Made by a program: the position numbers and the translations under genes. Below are positions 44,058 through 52,402 of a stretch of DNA of 64,000 bases, in pieces. How positions within the stretch are numbered: position 1 is the first letter of the stretch; the number at the start of each line of letters is the position of its first letter. The DNA is taken from NCBI GenBank assembly GCA_965198995.1, contig CBDAQG010000002.1, positions 1,302,001-1,366,000 on the forward strand, given 5' to 3'. The DNA comes from CAXMMR01 sp965198995. Its GTDB lineage: Bacteria > Pseudomonadota > Alphaproteobacteria > Acetobacterales > Acetobacteraceae. The notes below the pieces were generated by a model, which had not been told where the DNA came from, did no database searches, and worked only from the letters and a program-made list of their open reading frames with translations.

Positions 44058-44642
44058 TTATTCGTCGCTGTTGATCTCGTGCTGAGGCGAGAGCGGCCGG
44101 CCCTCCGGCCTGACCTCCTCGGGAGGCTTCTCTGACGCGAGCAAGATCGGGCTCGACGCGTGTTGCTGCAGCAGCCTGATGGCCGCGTGAGCCTGGGAGG
44201 TGACCTCGTCCGCGGCCTCGAGGATCGAAGCCGTGGACCGGAAAGACGTCGCAGGCGCGGTCTCGGGCGCGGCGTAGGCGCGGGCGGCGGCGTCCATCAT
44301 CTGGCTGGAGCGCAGGTATTCGGTGACGGGATCGCTGTGCTCGTGCGACTGGTTCATGCGCGGCGGATACTTGGAGCGTGGAAAACGGGTGTGCTGGCGG
44401 CGCCCGGACACGAGGGCGCCGAGAGCGGCCGGCGTGCCGGCCGGGGCGCGCGTGGCGGGCGTGCCGGTGGGCAGGGCGGCGTGCGGATGGAGGGAGCGGG
44501 GCGGTGGGTCGGGGCGCAGGGTGGCCGGGATGCGCAGCACCTCGCCCAGGGTGCTGATCAACTCCGCCGGCTCCGGCGCGCCGTGCGGGACGAAGACGAA
44601 CGGGGTGCGCAGGTCGTTCGGTCCGTCCTCGTGCTCGGCCAT
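44058..44642 (-). CDS. Hypothetical protein
   Basis: 194 residues, not recognised. The N-terminal part includes TPFVFVPHGAPEPAEL and a Pro/Thr/Ala-rich linker; the C-terminal part (residues about 95-175) looks helical (HSDPVTEYLRSSQMMDAAARAYA, then ILEAADEVTSQAHAAIRLLQ). No signal peptide or catalytic motif. The codon pattern fits coding DNA on this strand better than the shadow frames. It lies between wecG and wzz-like genes. Confidence 0.5.
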   Translation of the reverse strand: MAEHEDGPNDLRTPFVFVPHGAPEPAELISTLGEVLRIPATLRPDPPPRSLHPHAALPTGTPATRAPAGTPAALGALVSGRRQHTRFPRSKYPPRMNQSHEHSDPVTEYLRSSQMMDAAARAYAAPETAPATSFRSTASILEAADEVTSQAHAAIRLLQQHASSPILLASEKPPEEVRPEGRPLSPQHEINSDE

Positions 44643-44796
44643 GCGGACCCTCGCTGGAAAGGGTCTACCTAGCGAGGAGCGGCCGGTCGTCCCAAGCCGA
44701 TTTCAGGACTGCGGCAGCTTCAAAATTGCCAGCACCGCCGCGGGCGGCCTCAACCCGGACGATTGCTACCACGCCACGGTCGTCGTCCCACTGGTC

Positions 44797-44851
44797 ATGG
44801 GGTCTGGGGCCGCGGGCCCCAGCGGGTCGGGGGCAGAGCCCTCGCCTTCCT
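44797..44851. repeat. Family A palindromic repeat, locus 9
   Basis: ATGGGGTCTGGGGCCGCGGG and CCCCAGCGGG, ending GAGCCCTCGCCTTCCTA at the stop of the Wzz-like gene. The 154 bp between it and the hypothetical gene show no feature. Confidence 0.7.
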
Positions 44852-46352
44852 ACCGCGCCATCGACCAATCCGGCACGCTCACCAGCACCGGCAGCCCCAG
44901 CGCCCGCTGCAGCCGCTCCGCGGTGATGATCCGCCGTCGCAACGTCTCCCCGAGCAGCGCCGTCGCCGCCCCCGCCACCGCCGCCAGCAGCGTTCCGCCC
45001 ATCACCACCAGCAGCGGCAGCTTGCTCGGCCGCACCGGCGCCTGCGCCGCCGCGATCAGCCGCACGTTCGCCGCCCGATGCTCGTCCACCGCCTCGGTCA
45101 CCCGCCGGTCGTCCAGCACGCGCACCATCGCGCGGTAATTGTCTTCGGCGACGCTGCGGCTGCGCGCCAGCGCCTCCGCCTCGATGTCGTCGGCGCTCAG
45201 CCGGCGCACCGCCTCGTCGGTGGCCGCCAGCTGCTGCGTCGTCGCCGCCACCCTGGCCTCGGCGCTGGCCAGGTCGGCACTCGCATGGTCGCGGTCGAGC
45301 TCGACGGCGTCGTGGTTGGCGTTGCGCCCGGCCCGCGTCACCGAGGCGGTGCGGTCGCCCTGCAGCTGCGCCAGCTCGTCCTGCCGGGCGGCGATCTCGC
45401 GCCGCAGATCGGCCAGGATGCGGCTGCCCGGCACCAGCCGCGTCGCCAGCTGCGCCTCCCGTCCGCGCAGGTCCTGCAGCGCCGCCAGCAGCGTGCTCGC
45501 CCGCGTGTCCGGGTCGTGCTCGCTATACTGCGCCACGGTCGCCGGCGTGCGCGCGAGCTCGCCCGCGACCGTCGCCAACTGCCGCCGCAGCGCCGCCGCC
45601 GAGGCGCCGTCATCCTGCAGGCTCGCCGCCAGCGCCGCCCGCCGCTGCAGCAGCAGGTCGCGCTGCAGGTCGAAATTGGCGATGTCGTGCGAGCGCCGGA
45701 ACGCTCCGAGGGCGGCGTCCGCCTGCCCCAGCGCCACGTTCAGCCGCGCCACCTCGCCCTCCACCATGCTGGCCTGCGGGTCGACATAGATCCGCCGCCG
45801 CTGCGCCTGGTAGAGCAGGATCAGCGTGTTGACCGTCTCCGCCGCCACCACCGGGTCGCGGTTGCTGAAGCTGACGGTGATCACGTTGGCATCCTTGCTC
45901 GCCTCCACGTCGAGCGCGTCGTCGAACCGCTCCACCGCCTGCTTGGCCGGGTCCAGCACGTCGCCGCCCAGCACCCAGCGCAGCGCCGCCACCAGCAGCC
46001 CGGGCGGCCTGGCCGCGCGCGGATACAGCCGCCGCAGCCCGACCCGCCGGATCACCTGCTCGTGCAGCCCGTTGCCGCTGAGGATCTCCACCTCCGCCTT
46101 CATGATCTGGTCGCTCTCCAGCGTGCCGCTCGCCGCCGCCGGCGCGCCCGCCTCCGCCCGCACCGTGTATTCCTGCCCGAGCAGCACCACGAGCGAGGCG
46201 TTCGCCTGGTAGCGCGTCGGCAGCAGCATCGCCGCCACCACCGCCAGCCCCAGCACCCCGGCGCTCACCGCCAGGATGCGCCGCCGGTCCGCCAGCGCGC
46301 CGACCAGCAGCTCGCGCGGCGAGGGGAGGGACGGGGTCTCGGAAAGCGGCAT
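44850..46352 (-). CDS. Wzz/GumC-type polysaccharide chain-length regulator
   Basis: 500 residues. N-terminal span (residues 26-45) after a short cytoplasmic start, then a Wzz domain (TRYQANASLVVLLGQEYTV, AEVEILSGNGLHEQVI, VITVSFSNRDPVVAAETVN), long coiled coils (about 190-400) and a second span near the end (LPLLVVMGGTLLAAVAGAA). It forms the periplasmic co-polymerase ring that sets chain length. There is no C-terminal kinase; the CpsD-like gene at 37.3 kb is the separate partner. Confidence 0.9.
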   Translation of the reverse strand: MPLSETPSLPSPRELLVGALADRRRILAVSAGVLGLAVVAAMLLPTRYQANASLVVLLGQEYTVRAEAGAPAAASGTLESDQIMKAEVEILSGNGLHEQVIRRVGLRRLYPRAARPPGLLVAALRWVLGGDVLDPAKQAVERFDDALDVEASKDANVITVSFSNRDPVVAAETVNTLILLYQAQRRRIYVDPQASMVEGEVARLNVALGQADAALGAFRRSHDIANFDLQRDLLLQRRAALAASLQDDGASAAALRRQLATVAGELARTPATVAQYSEHDPDTRASTLLAALQDLRGREAQLATRLVPGSRILADLRREIAARQDELAQLQGDRTASVTRAGRNANHDAVELDRDHASADLASAEARVAATTQQLAATDEAVRRLSADDIEAEALARSRSVAEDNYRAMVRVLDDRRVTEAVDEHRAANVRLIAAAQAPVRPSKLPLLVVMGGTLLAAVAGAATALLGETLRRRIITAERLQRALGLPVLVSVPDWSMAR

Positions 46353-46389
46353 CGCGTCGACCTTTCAGCAAGCTTGCGCGCAATGCGCC

Positions 46390-46409
46390 CGTATGCTGCA
46401 CGTCATACG
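46390..46409. promoter_or_regulatory. Inverted repeat in a divergent promoter region
   Basis: CGTATG and CATACG flank 8 bp, within the 65-bp gap between the divergent Wzz-like and GT4 genes. The position suits an operator controlling both, but no bound regulator is known. Confidence 0.35.
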
Positions 46410-46417
46410 CGAGTAAC

Positions 46418-47572
46418 ATGAACGAACTCAACCGAAAGCCGCCGATGCCCAGACGCGCCGACCCCCGACCCCTCGTCCTGCTCGCCTCGCCCTATGGCGC
46501 CGCCGGCGGCGGTATGGGCCGCATCGCCGACACCCTGGCCGACGAGGCGGTGCGCCGCGACCTGCCGGTGCGCGTCGAGCGGCTGGAGACCCGCGGCGCC
46601 AGCCTCTGGCGCGCCCCGTGGGCGATGGCGCGCGCGATCACCCGGCTCGCCGTCGCCCACTGCACCGAGCCGGCGCTGCTGCTGCACCTGCACGTCGCCG
46701 AGCGCGGCTCGGTGCTGCGCAAGGGCCTGCTGCTGCTGCTCGCCCGCGCCTTGAACCGCCCGGTGCTCCTGCATCTGCACGCCGCCCAGATCACCGCCTT
46801 CCACCGCCGCCTGCCGCGCCCGCTCGCCCGCCTGCTCGGCTGGACCTTCCGTCAGGCCACGCTGTGCGTCGTGCTGGGCGAGGCGATGCGCGGCTGGATG
46901 ATCGATCAGCTCGGCGTGCCGCCCGCCCGGGTCATCATGCTGCGCAACGGCGTGCCGCTGCTGCCGGTGCCGCCGCCTCGCCCCAGGTCCGGCTTCCGGC
47001 TGCTGTTCCTCGGCAACCTGTCCGACCGCAAGGGCGTGCCCGAGCTGATCGAGGCGGTCGCCGGCCTGCCGTTCCGCGTCGACCTCGTGCTCGCCGGCGG
47101 CGGCGAGGTCGAGCGCTGCCGCAAGCTCGCCGCCGCGCGCGGCCTGCAGCCCCGCTTCACCGGCTGGCTGGGCGCCCCCGCCGCCGCCGCCGAGCTCGCC
47201 GGCGCCGACGTGCTGGTGCTGCCCTCGCATGACGAGGGCCTGCCGCTGGTCATCCTCGAGGCGCTCGCCCGCGGCGTCGCGGTCATCGCCACCCCGGTCG
47301 GCGCCATCCCCGAGGTGCTGCAGCACGGCCGCACGGCGCTGATCGTGCCGCCCGGCGACGTGCCGGCACTCGCCGCCGCCATCACCGAGCTCGCCGCCGA
47401 CCCGGCCCTGCGCGCCCGCCTCGCCGCCAACGGCCAGGCCCTCTACCGGCGCGACTTCACCGCCGCCGCCTATGCCGACCGCATGATCGCGCTCTATCGC
47501 AACCGCTGCGGCCTGCCGGTCCGGCTCGGGGCTTTGCAAATCCTCCCCCATGCGCCACTTACAGCCCCGTAG
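46418..47572 (+). CDS. GT4 family glycosyltransferase
   Basis: 384 residues; ATG 46418 or 46445. SPYGAAGGGMGRIADTLADEA is the N-terminal loop. FRLLFLGNLSDRKGVPELIEAV, FTGWLGAPAAAAELAGADVLVLPS and DEGLPLVILEALARGVAVIATPVGAIPE hold the donor-binding EG-like/E motif. It probably adds a sugar of the exopolysaccharide repeat unit. It is divergent from the Wzz-like gene and 57 bp upstream of petA. Confidence 0.9.
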   Translation: MNELNRKPPMPRRADPRPLVLLASPYGAAGGGMGRIADTLADEAVRRDLPVRVERLETRGASLWRAPWAMARAITRLAVAHCTEPALLLHLHVAERGSVLRKGLLLLLARALNRPVLLHLHAAQITAFHRRLPRPLARLLGWTFRQATLCVVLGEAMRGWMIDQLGVPPARVIMLRNGVPLLPVPPPRPRSGFRLLFLGNLSDRKGVPELIEAVAGLPFRVDLVLAGGGEVERCRKLAAARGLQPRFTGWLGAPAAAAELAGADVLVLPSHDEGLPLVILEALARGVAVIATPVGAIPEVLQHGRTALIVPPGDVPALAAAITELAADPALRARLAANGQALYRRDFTAAAYADRMIALYRNRCGLPVRLGALQILPHAPLTAP

Positions 47573-47629
47573 AGCCCGGCCCGCGCCGACGGCCGCCTGC
47601 GACGCCTGCTGATGCAAAAGGAGCCCGCC

Positions 47630-48298
47630 ATGTCCTCGACCCACGCCCCCGGACCCGCCGGCGGCCACCCTGGGCCAGGCGACGGCCAGCACACCAGGCG
47701 CGACTTCCTCACCCTCGTCGTCGGCGCCGGCGCCGCGATCATGGGCGGCGCCATCATCTGGCCGTTCATCGACAGCATGGAGCCGGCCGCCGACACCCTC
47801 GCCGCCGGCTCGGCCATCGACGTCGACGTCTCCAAGGTCGAGCCCGGCCAGCAGATCGTCGTCGTCTGGCGCGGCAAGCCGATCTTCGTCGTCAACCGCA
47901 CCCCGGCGGCGCTGAAGACCCTGCAGGAGCCGGCCGTGCTCAGCCTGCTGAGCGACCCCAACAGCCACGTCAACCAGCAGCCGCCCTACGCCGAGAACTG
48001 GCACCGCTCGGTCAAGCCCGAGTTCGCGGTGATGGTCGGCATCTGCACCCATCTCGGCTGCGTGCCGACCTTCTACCCCAACGCCAGTCCCACCGACCCA
48101 GTCGCCAACTGGCCGGGCGGCTACCTGTGCCCCTGCCACGGCTCCAAATACGACCTCGCCGGCCGCGTCTACAAAGGCGTCCCCGCCCCCTACAACCTGC
48201 CGGTGCCACCCTACAACGCGATCAGCGCCACCACGCTGCGCATCGGCGAAAACCCCACCGGCGCGACCTTCGACCTCAATTCGGTGGTGCAGATTTAA
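47630..48298 (+). CDS. petA: Ubiquinol-cytochrome c reductase Rieske iron-sulfur subunit
   Basis: 222 residues from ATG 47630, with AAAAGGAG upstream. A twin-arginine start (HTRRDFLTLVVGAGAAIMGG) forms the membrane anchor. The 2Fe-2S ligands are in CTHLGC (Cys139, His141) and CPCHGS (Cys167, His170), with the disulfide cysteines 144 and 169. It passes electrons from quinol to cytochrome c1. Genes for cytochrome b and c1, normally directly downstream, are not present; a family A repeat and a polyketide synthase gene follow. Confidence 0.94.
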   Translation: MSSTHAPGPAGGHPGPGDGQHTRRDFLTLVVGAGAAIMGGAIIWPFIDSMEPAADTLAAGSAIDVDVSKVEPGQQIVVVWRGKPIFVVNRTPAALKTLQEPAVLSLLSDPNSHVNQQPPYAENWHRSVKPEFAVMVGICTHLGCVPTFYPNASPTDPVANWPGGYLCPCHGSKYDLAGRVYKGVPAPYNLPVPPYNAISATTLRIGENPTGATFDLNSVVQI

Positions 48299-48300
48299 GC

Positions 48301-48356
48301 AAGGCCAGGAGCTCTGCTCCTGGACCTCGCTGGGGCCGCAGGCCCCAGACCCCCAT
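48301..48356. repeat. Family A palindromic repeat, locus 10
   Basis: AGGAGCTCTGCTCCT and CTGGGGCCGCAGGCCCCAG, nearly identical to locus 1. It lies directly after petA and may end its transcript. Confidence 0.85.
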
Positions 48357-48460
48357 CCATCGCGTCCAGCCGACCCGCATAGATCAGCGACCGTGACTAT
48401 GGTTTGAGCTCCGAGAGCTTTCATCCAGGCCGCGACGCGCTCAACCGTCCTGCGCGCGCG

Positions 48461-49681
48461 ATGATAAACCCATCTTCGTCGCTCGAAAGGCGCCGCCTGC
48501 GGATAAGCCTGCTCGTCACCCGTCGAGGGGCAAGCGCCATCCCCACCTTCCTTCCGCCCCCCGTCCCGTGCATCATCCCCCCCAAGCGCGCGACCAACGA
48601 GGGCGCCGGCGGGAGGCGTAGCATCACCACAGCCCATCTCAATCGCGTCGCCACCAGCGTGCCGCAGCACGACGTGCACGCCGCCTTCATCGCCTTCGCG
48701 CGCCTCCTGCTCGACGACCCGCGCAAGGTCAAGCTGTTCGATCGCATGGCCGCGCGCGGCGCCATCGAGCACCGCTTCTCCACCTTGTCGCTCGCCGCCG
48801 AGCTCGCCTCGGACACGATCAACGCCCACGCCCTCTACAGCCGCGGCGACTTCCCCGGCTCGCGCACCCGCATGCGCCTGTTCGAAACCGCCGCCCTGCC
48901 GCTCGCGCTCGCCGCCGTCGCCGACCTCGGCCCGCTCGGCGCCATCACCCACCTGATCTGCGTCTCCTGCACCGGCTTCTACGCCCCCGGCCTCGACCTG
49001 CAGATCGCCGCCGAGCTCGGCCTTGCCACCGTCGAGCGCACCTTCGTCGGCTTCATGGGCTGCTACGCCGCCTTCAACGCCCTCAAGCTCGCCCGCCACA
49101 TCGTCCGCTCCGAGCCCGCCAGCCGCGTCCTGCTCGTCAACCTCGAGCTCTGCACCCTCCATTTGCAGGAATCGGCCGAGCTCGAGCAGGTGCTCAGCTT
49201 CCTCGTCTTCGGCGACGGCTGCTCCGCCGCCCTCATCACCGCCGACCCCGAAGGCCTCGCGCTCGACCGCTTCCACGCCGCCCTCGTCCCCGCCAGCGAC
49301 GGCCTCATCACCTGGCGCATCGGCGACCAGGGCTTCGACATGCACCTCTCCGGCCAGGTCCCCGGCGCCATCGCCGAGGGCCTCACCCGCGACCGCGCCC
49401 TGATCCTCGACAACGCCGAGCCCGCCGACATCGACCTCTGGGCCGTCCACCCAGGCGGCCGCTCGGTGCTGGACGCCGTCCAATCCTCCCTCGTCCTGCC
49501 CGACGCCGCCCTCGCCGCCTCGCGCGAAATCCTCGCCGCCTACGGCAACATGTCCTCCGCCACCATCATGTTCGTCCTCAAGCGCCTGATGGCGTCCCGC
49601 CCGCCCTCCGGCGCCACCGGCTGCGCCCTCGGCTTCGGCCCGGGCCTCGTCGCCGAGACCATGCTGTTCCACGCGGCGTAA
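48461..49681 (+). CDS. Type III polyketide synthase (chalcone synthase-like)
   Basis: 406 residues from ATG 48461; TTG 48404 is also open. The catalytic triad is Cys170 (VSCTGFYAPG), His330 (WAVHPGGRSVLD) and Asn363 (YGNMSSATIMF); GFGPGLVAETML is the C-terminal signature. It condenses malonyl-CoA on an acyl starter to form pyrones or phenolic products. Similarity starts at about residue 57 (TTAHLNRVATSVP), so the N-terminus may be shorter than drawn. A methyltransferase follows after a family B repeat, as in resorcinol/pyrone lipid operons. Confidence 0.92.
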   Translation: MINPSSSLERRRLRISLLVTRRGASAIPTFLPPPVPCIIPPKRATNEGAGGRRSITTAHLNRVATSVPQHDVHAAFIAFARLLLDDPRKVKLFDRMAARGAIEHRFSTLSLAAELASDTINAHALYSRGDFPGSRTRMRLFETAALPLALAAVADLGPLGAITHLICVSCTGFYAPGLDLQIAAELGLATVERTFVGFMGCYAAFNALKLARHIVRSEPASRVLLVNLELCTLHLQESAELEQVLSFLVFGDGCSAALITADPEGLALDRFHAALVPASDGLITWRIGDQGFDMHLSGQVPGAIAEGLTRDRALILDNAEPADIDLWAVHPGGRSVLDAVQSSLVLPDAALAASREILAAYGNMSSATIMFVLKRLMASRPPSGATGCALGFGPGLVAETMLFHAA

Positions 49682-49687
49682 GCCAGG

Positions 49688-49815
49688 AAGCGGTTCTTTT
49701 TTGAAAAAAAGAACCAAAAAACTTTTATTAACTACTCGAAACGTTCTCCCATGACGGCCGCGACAGCGGAGCAAAAGTTTTTTGCTTCTGTTTTTCAAAA
49801 AAGAAGCGCTTCTCC
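49688..49815. repeat. Family B AT-rich doublet repeat, locus 6 (GGTTC left, GCTTC right)
   Basis: Left hairpin 49690-49714, right half about 49772-49810. It is inserted between the polyketide synthase and methyltransferase genes, which would otherwise be one operon. Confidence 0.92.
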
Positions 49816-49822
49816 TCTCAAG

Positions 49823-50515
49823 ATGCCCGATTTCTCCCGCCGCACCCTGGCCCCCGAGCTGATGGACGAAGCCGGCGGCTCGGCCGACACCCGCGCCGCC
49901 CTCATCGACCTCGCCCGCGTCAACCGCCTGAGCGTCGGCTACCGCCCGACCCTCGCCTTCATCGCCACCATCGCCCGCGCGCATCCCGGCACCCTGCGCA
50001 TCGTCGACATCGGCGGCGGCTACGGCGACATGCTGCGCGCCATCGACCGCTGGGCCGCCCGCCGCCAGGTCGCCGTCGACCTCACCAGCGTCGACCTCAA
50101 CCCCCACGCCACCGCCGCCGGCCAGGCCGTCCCCACCCACCGCCCGATCACCTGGCTCACCGCCGACCTCTTCGACTACCGCCCCGCCACCCCGCCCGAC
50201 CTCGTCATCAGCTCACTCTTCGCCCATCACCTCGACGACCCAACCCTGGTCCGCTTCCTGCGCTGGATGGAGCACACCGCCCGCCGCGGCTGGTTCGTCA
50301 ACGACCTGCACCGCCACCCGGTGCCCTACCATGTCTTCCGCATCAGCGCCCGCGCGCTCCGCCTGCACCGCTTCGTCCAGCACGACGGCCCGGTCTCCTT
50401 CGCCCGCGCCTTTTCCCCCGCCGACTGGCGCGCCCGCCTCGCCGAGGCCGACATCCGAGACGCAAAAATCTCCTGGTTCACCCCGTTCCGGCTCTGCGTC
50501 GGCCGGGTCAAGTAG
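49823..50515 (+). CDS. SAM-dependent methyltransferase linked to the type III PKS
   Basis: 230 residues from ATG 49823 (MPDFSRRTLAPELMDE). LRIVDIGGGYGDMLRAI is the SAM site, SVDLNPHA motif II, and DLVISSLFAHHLDDPTLVRFLRWME the post-I region. The start PDFSRR..PELMD and HHLDD are usual in methyltransferases encoded beside bacterial type III polyketide synthases. It probably O- or C-methylates the polyketide. The flavin oxidoreductase often found third in such clusters is absent here. Confidence 0.85.
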   Translation: MPDFSRRTLAPELMDEAGGSADTRAALIDLARVNRLSVGYRPTLAFIATIARAHPGTLRIVDIGGGYGDMLRAIDRWAARRQVAVDLTSVDLNPHATAAGQAVPTHRPITWLTADLFDYRPATPPDLVISSLFAHHLDDPTLVRFLRWMEHTARRGWFVNDLHRHPVPYHVFRISARALRLHRFVQHDGPVSFARAFSPADWRARLAEADIRDAKISWFTPFRLCVGRVK

Positions 50516-50562
50516 GGCGGAAGCTCTCCCCTCGACCCGTCGCGCGCAAGCCTGCCCTTGCA

Positions 50563-50590
50563 CGACGCGGCCGCGGGCCCCAGACCCCAT
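50563..50590. repeat. Family A fragment, locus 11
   Basis: Only GCGGCCGCGGGCCCCAGACCCCAT remains as a trace (given in two pieces: GCGGCCGCGG and GCCCCAGACCCCAT), ending 5 bp before the agmatinase ATG. Confidence 0.55.
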
Positions 50591-50594
50591 TCCG

Positions 50595-51485
50595 ATGAGC
50601 ACAACGCCCACCTTCGCGACGAACCCCAGCTTTCTGGGCATCCGCAACACCGACCGGACCGCACCGCTGGTCATCGCCGGCATCCCGCTCGACGTCGGCA
50701 CCACCAACCGCCCCGGCGCCCGCTTCGCCCCCGCCGCCATCCGAAGCGCCAGCCGCATGCTCACCGACGGCGCCCACCCCACCACCTGGGTCGACCCCGC
50801 CACCCTCCCGCTCGCCGACATCGGCGACTTCGCCATCGCCCTCGGCGACATCGCCGCCAGCCTCGCGCTCATCGAGCGCCAGGCCACCGGCCTGAACCAC
50901 CTTATCGCCCTCGGCGGCGAGCACGGCATCACCCTGCCGCTGCTGCGCGCCCTGCAGCCCCGCACCGGCCCACTGGCGCTGATCCACCTCGACGCCCATG
51001 TCGACACCTGGCCCGACAGCTTCGGCCAGCCCTACGCCCACGGCTCCGTCTTCTACCACGCCATCCGCGAAGGCCTGATCGACCCCCGCCGCACCATCCA
51101 GGTCGGCATCCGCTCCCCCGTGCAGCGCGAGGTCTGGGATTGGACGGTAGGGCAGGGCGTCACCATCGTCTCCGCCCAGGACCTCCACGAAGCCGGCCCC
51201 GCCGCCATCGCCACCCGCATCCGCACCCTGGTCGGCGCCACCCCCTGCTACCTCACCGTCGACGTCGACGCGCTCGACCCCTCCGCCGCCCCCGGCACCG
51301 GCACCCCGGAGTTCGCCGGCCTCCTCGCCTGGCAACTCCAATCCCTCCTCCGCCACCTGTCTGGCCTGAACTTCCACGGCATGGACGTCGTCGAAGTTTG
51401 CCCCCCCTACGATACCGCAGAGATAACCTCACTCGCCGCTGCCACCATCGTCTGGGAGTATCTGGCGCTCATCGGCAGCCAGTAA
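50595..51485 (+). CDS. speB: Agmatinase (ureohydrolase family)
   Basis: 296 residues. The manganese ligands are in GGEHGITLP, HLDAHVDTW and DVDALDPSAAPGTGTPE; the VCPPYD segment near the end is also typical. Agmatinase makes putrescine and urea from agmatine, feeding SpeD/SpeE. The HGSVFYHAI and EVCPPYDTAEIT segments favour agmatinase over arginase, but guanidinobutyrase cannot be excluded. ATG 50595 is next to a repeat fragment; longer frames are antisense-like. Confidence 0.88.
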   Translation: MSTTPTFATNPSFLGIRNTDRTAPLVIAGIPLDVGTTNRPGARFAPAAIRSASRMLTDGAHPTTWVDPATLPLADIGDFAIALGDIAASLALIERQATGLNHLIALGGEHGITLPLLRALQPRTGPLALIHLDAHVDTWPDSFGQPYAHGSVFYHAIREGLIDPRRTIQVGIRSPVQREVWDWTVGQGVTIVSAQDLHEAGPAAIATRIRTLVGATPCYLTVDVDALDPSAAPGTGTPEFAGLLAWQLQSLLRHLSGLNFHGMDVVEVCPPYDTAEITSLAAATIVWEYLALIGSQ

Positions 51486-51486
51486 G

Positions 51487-51597
51487 GAAGCGGTTCTTTT
51501 TTGCAAAAAAAGAACCAAAAAAACTTTTGCTCGATAAGAGCCGCGACAGCGCGACTAAAAGTTTTTTGCTTCTTTTTTTCAAAAGAGAAGCTCTTCC
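51487..51597. repeat. Family B AT-rich doublet repeat, locus 7 (GGTTC left, GCTTC right)
   Basis: Left hairpin 51491-51515 (one T replaced by C in the core), right half about 51557-51592. It separates convergent speB and the dioxygenase gene. Confidence 0.92.
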
Positions 51598-51598
51598 C

Positions 51599-52378
51599 TT
51601 AAACCCGGAACACATACTCCGTCGTCCCGTCCCGCTCTACGTCCGGCGGAAACGACGCGTGCTTGTCCGCATAATACCGCGCCCGCTGGTCCCCATGCTC
51701 CGTCAGATTATACGTCAGGTATAAAACCCGCCGCGCCCGATCCGTCAGGTTCGGCCCGCTCGCATGCGGCGCGAAACTGTCGAAAAAGATCACGTCCCCC
51801 GGCGCCGTCGGCACCGCAACGAGCGCCAGCGCCGCCGCCTCCACCGGCGCCCACTCCGCCGAGAGCATTCCCTCCCGATGCCGCCCCGCCGCCATCTCCA
51901 GGCACCCGTTCGCCGGCGTCGCGGCGTCCAGCGTCACCATCGCGGTGATGAAGATCGGCGCGTAGCGCGTCCACCCCGCCGCCTGGTCCTGATGCGGCGT
52001 GAAGCCCGGCCCGCCCGGCTCCTTGAAGTTGATCTTGTCCTTGAACAGCACCACCGGCCCGCCCAGCAACGCCCCCGCCCACGCCGCCAGCGCCCCCGTC
52101 TGGATCAGCCCGCCAAACCCGGCATGGTACGGGCAAAAATTCTCGATCCGCTGCACCACCCGCCGCCCCGGCTCGGTCAGGCTGTTCTCCCGATACACCC
52201 AGTGCCGCCCCGCCACCTCCGGTGCGCCGTAAAGCTCCTCGGTCCAGCGCTGCAGCGCCGCCGTGGCCGCCGCATCGAAAAAGCCGCGTTCGACCAGGTA
52301 GCCGTCGCGCGCCATCGCCGCCCGCGCCGCCGCGTCCGGCCGGTCGGAGCGCTGCGCAACCATCATCGTGTCGGGCAT
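51599..52378 (-). CDS. PhyH-type Fe(II)/2-oxoglutarate dioxygenase, linked to phosphonate genes
   Basis: 259 residues from ATG 52378 (AGGA 9 nt upstream); the TTG just before is rejected. Iron ligands His129 and Asp131 (TPHQD) and His205 (FAPHASGPN); Lys in LFKDKINFKEPG and Arg near 216 fit 2-oxoglutarate binding. The phytanoyl-CoA dioxygenase family includes PhnY-type enzymes that hydroxylate 2-aminoethylphosphonate. It lies 24 bp downstream of the nucleotidyltransferase on the same strand, so it is predicted to hydroxylate the aminophosphonate or its lipid. This is inference. Confidence 0.85.
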   Translation of the reverse strand: MPDTMMVAQRSDRPDAAARAAMARDGYLVERGFFDAAATAALQRWTEELYGAPEVAGRHWVYRENSLTEPGRRVVQRIENFCPYHAGFGGLIQTGALAAWAGALLGGPVVLFKDKINFKEPGGPGFTPHQDQAAGWTRYAPIFITAMVTLDAATPANGCLEMAAGRHREGMLSAEWAPVEAAALALVAVPTAPGDVIFFDSFAPHASGPNLTDRARRVLYLTYNLTEHGDQRARYYADKHASFPPDVERDGTTEYVFRV

Positions 52379-52402
52379 CAAGACAAATCCTGTGATGTCG
52401 CC

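Noticed and set aside
46403..50140. 1245-codon minus-strand open frame
   Set aside because: It spans antisense of a GT4 gene, petA and the polyketide synthase, all of which have clear motifs on the plus strand.
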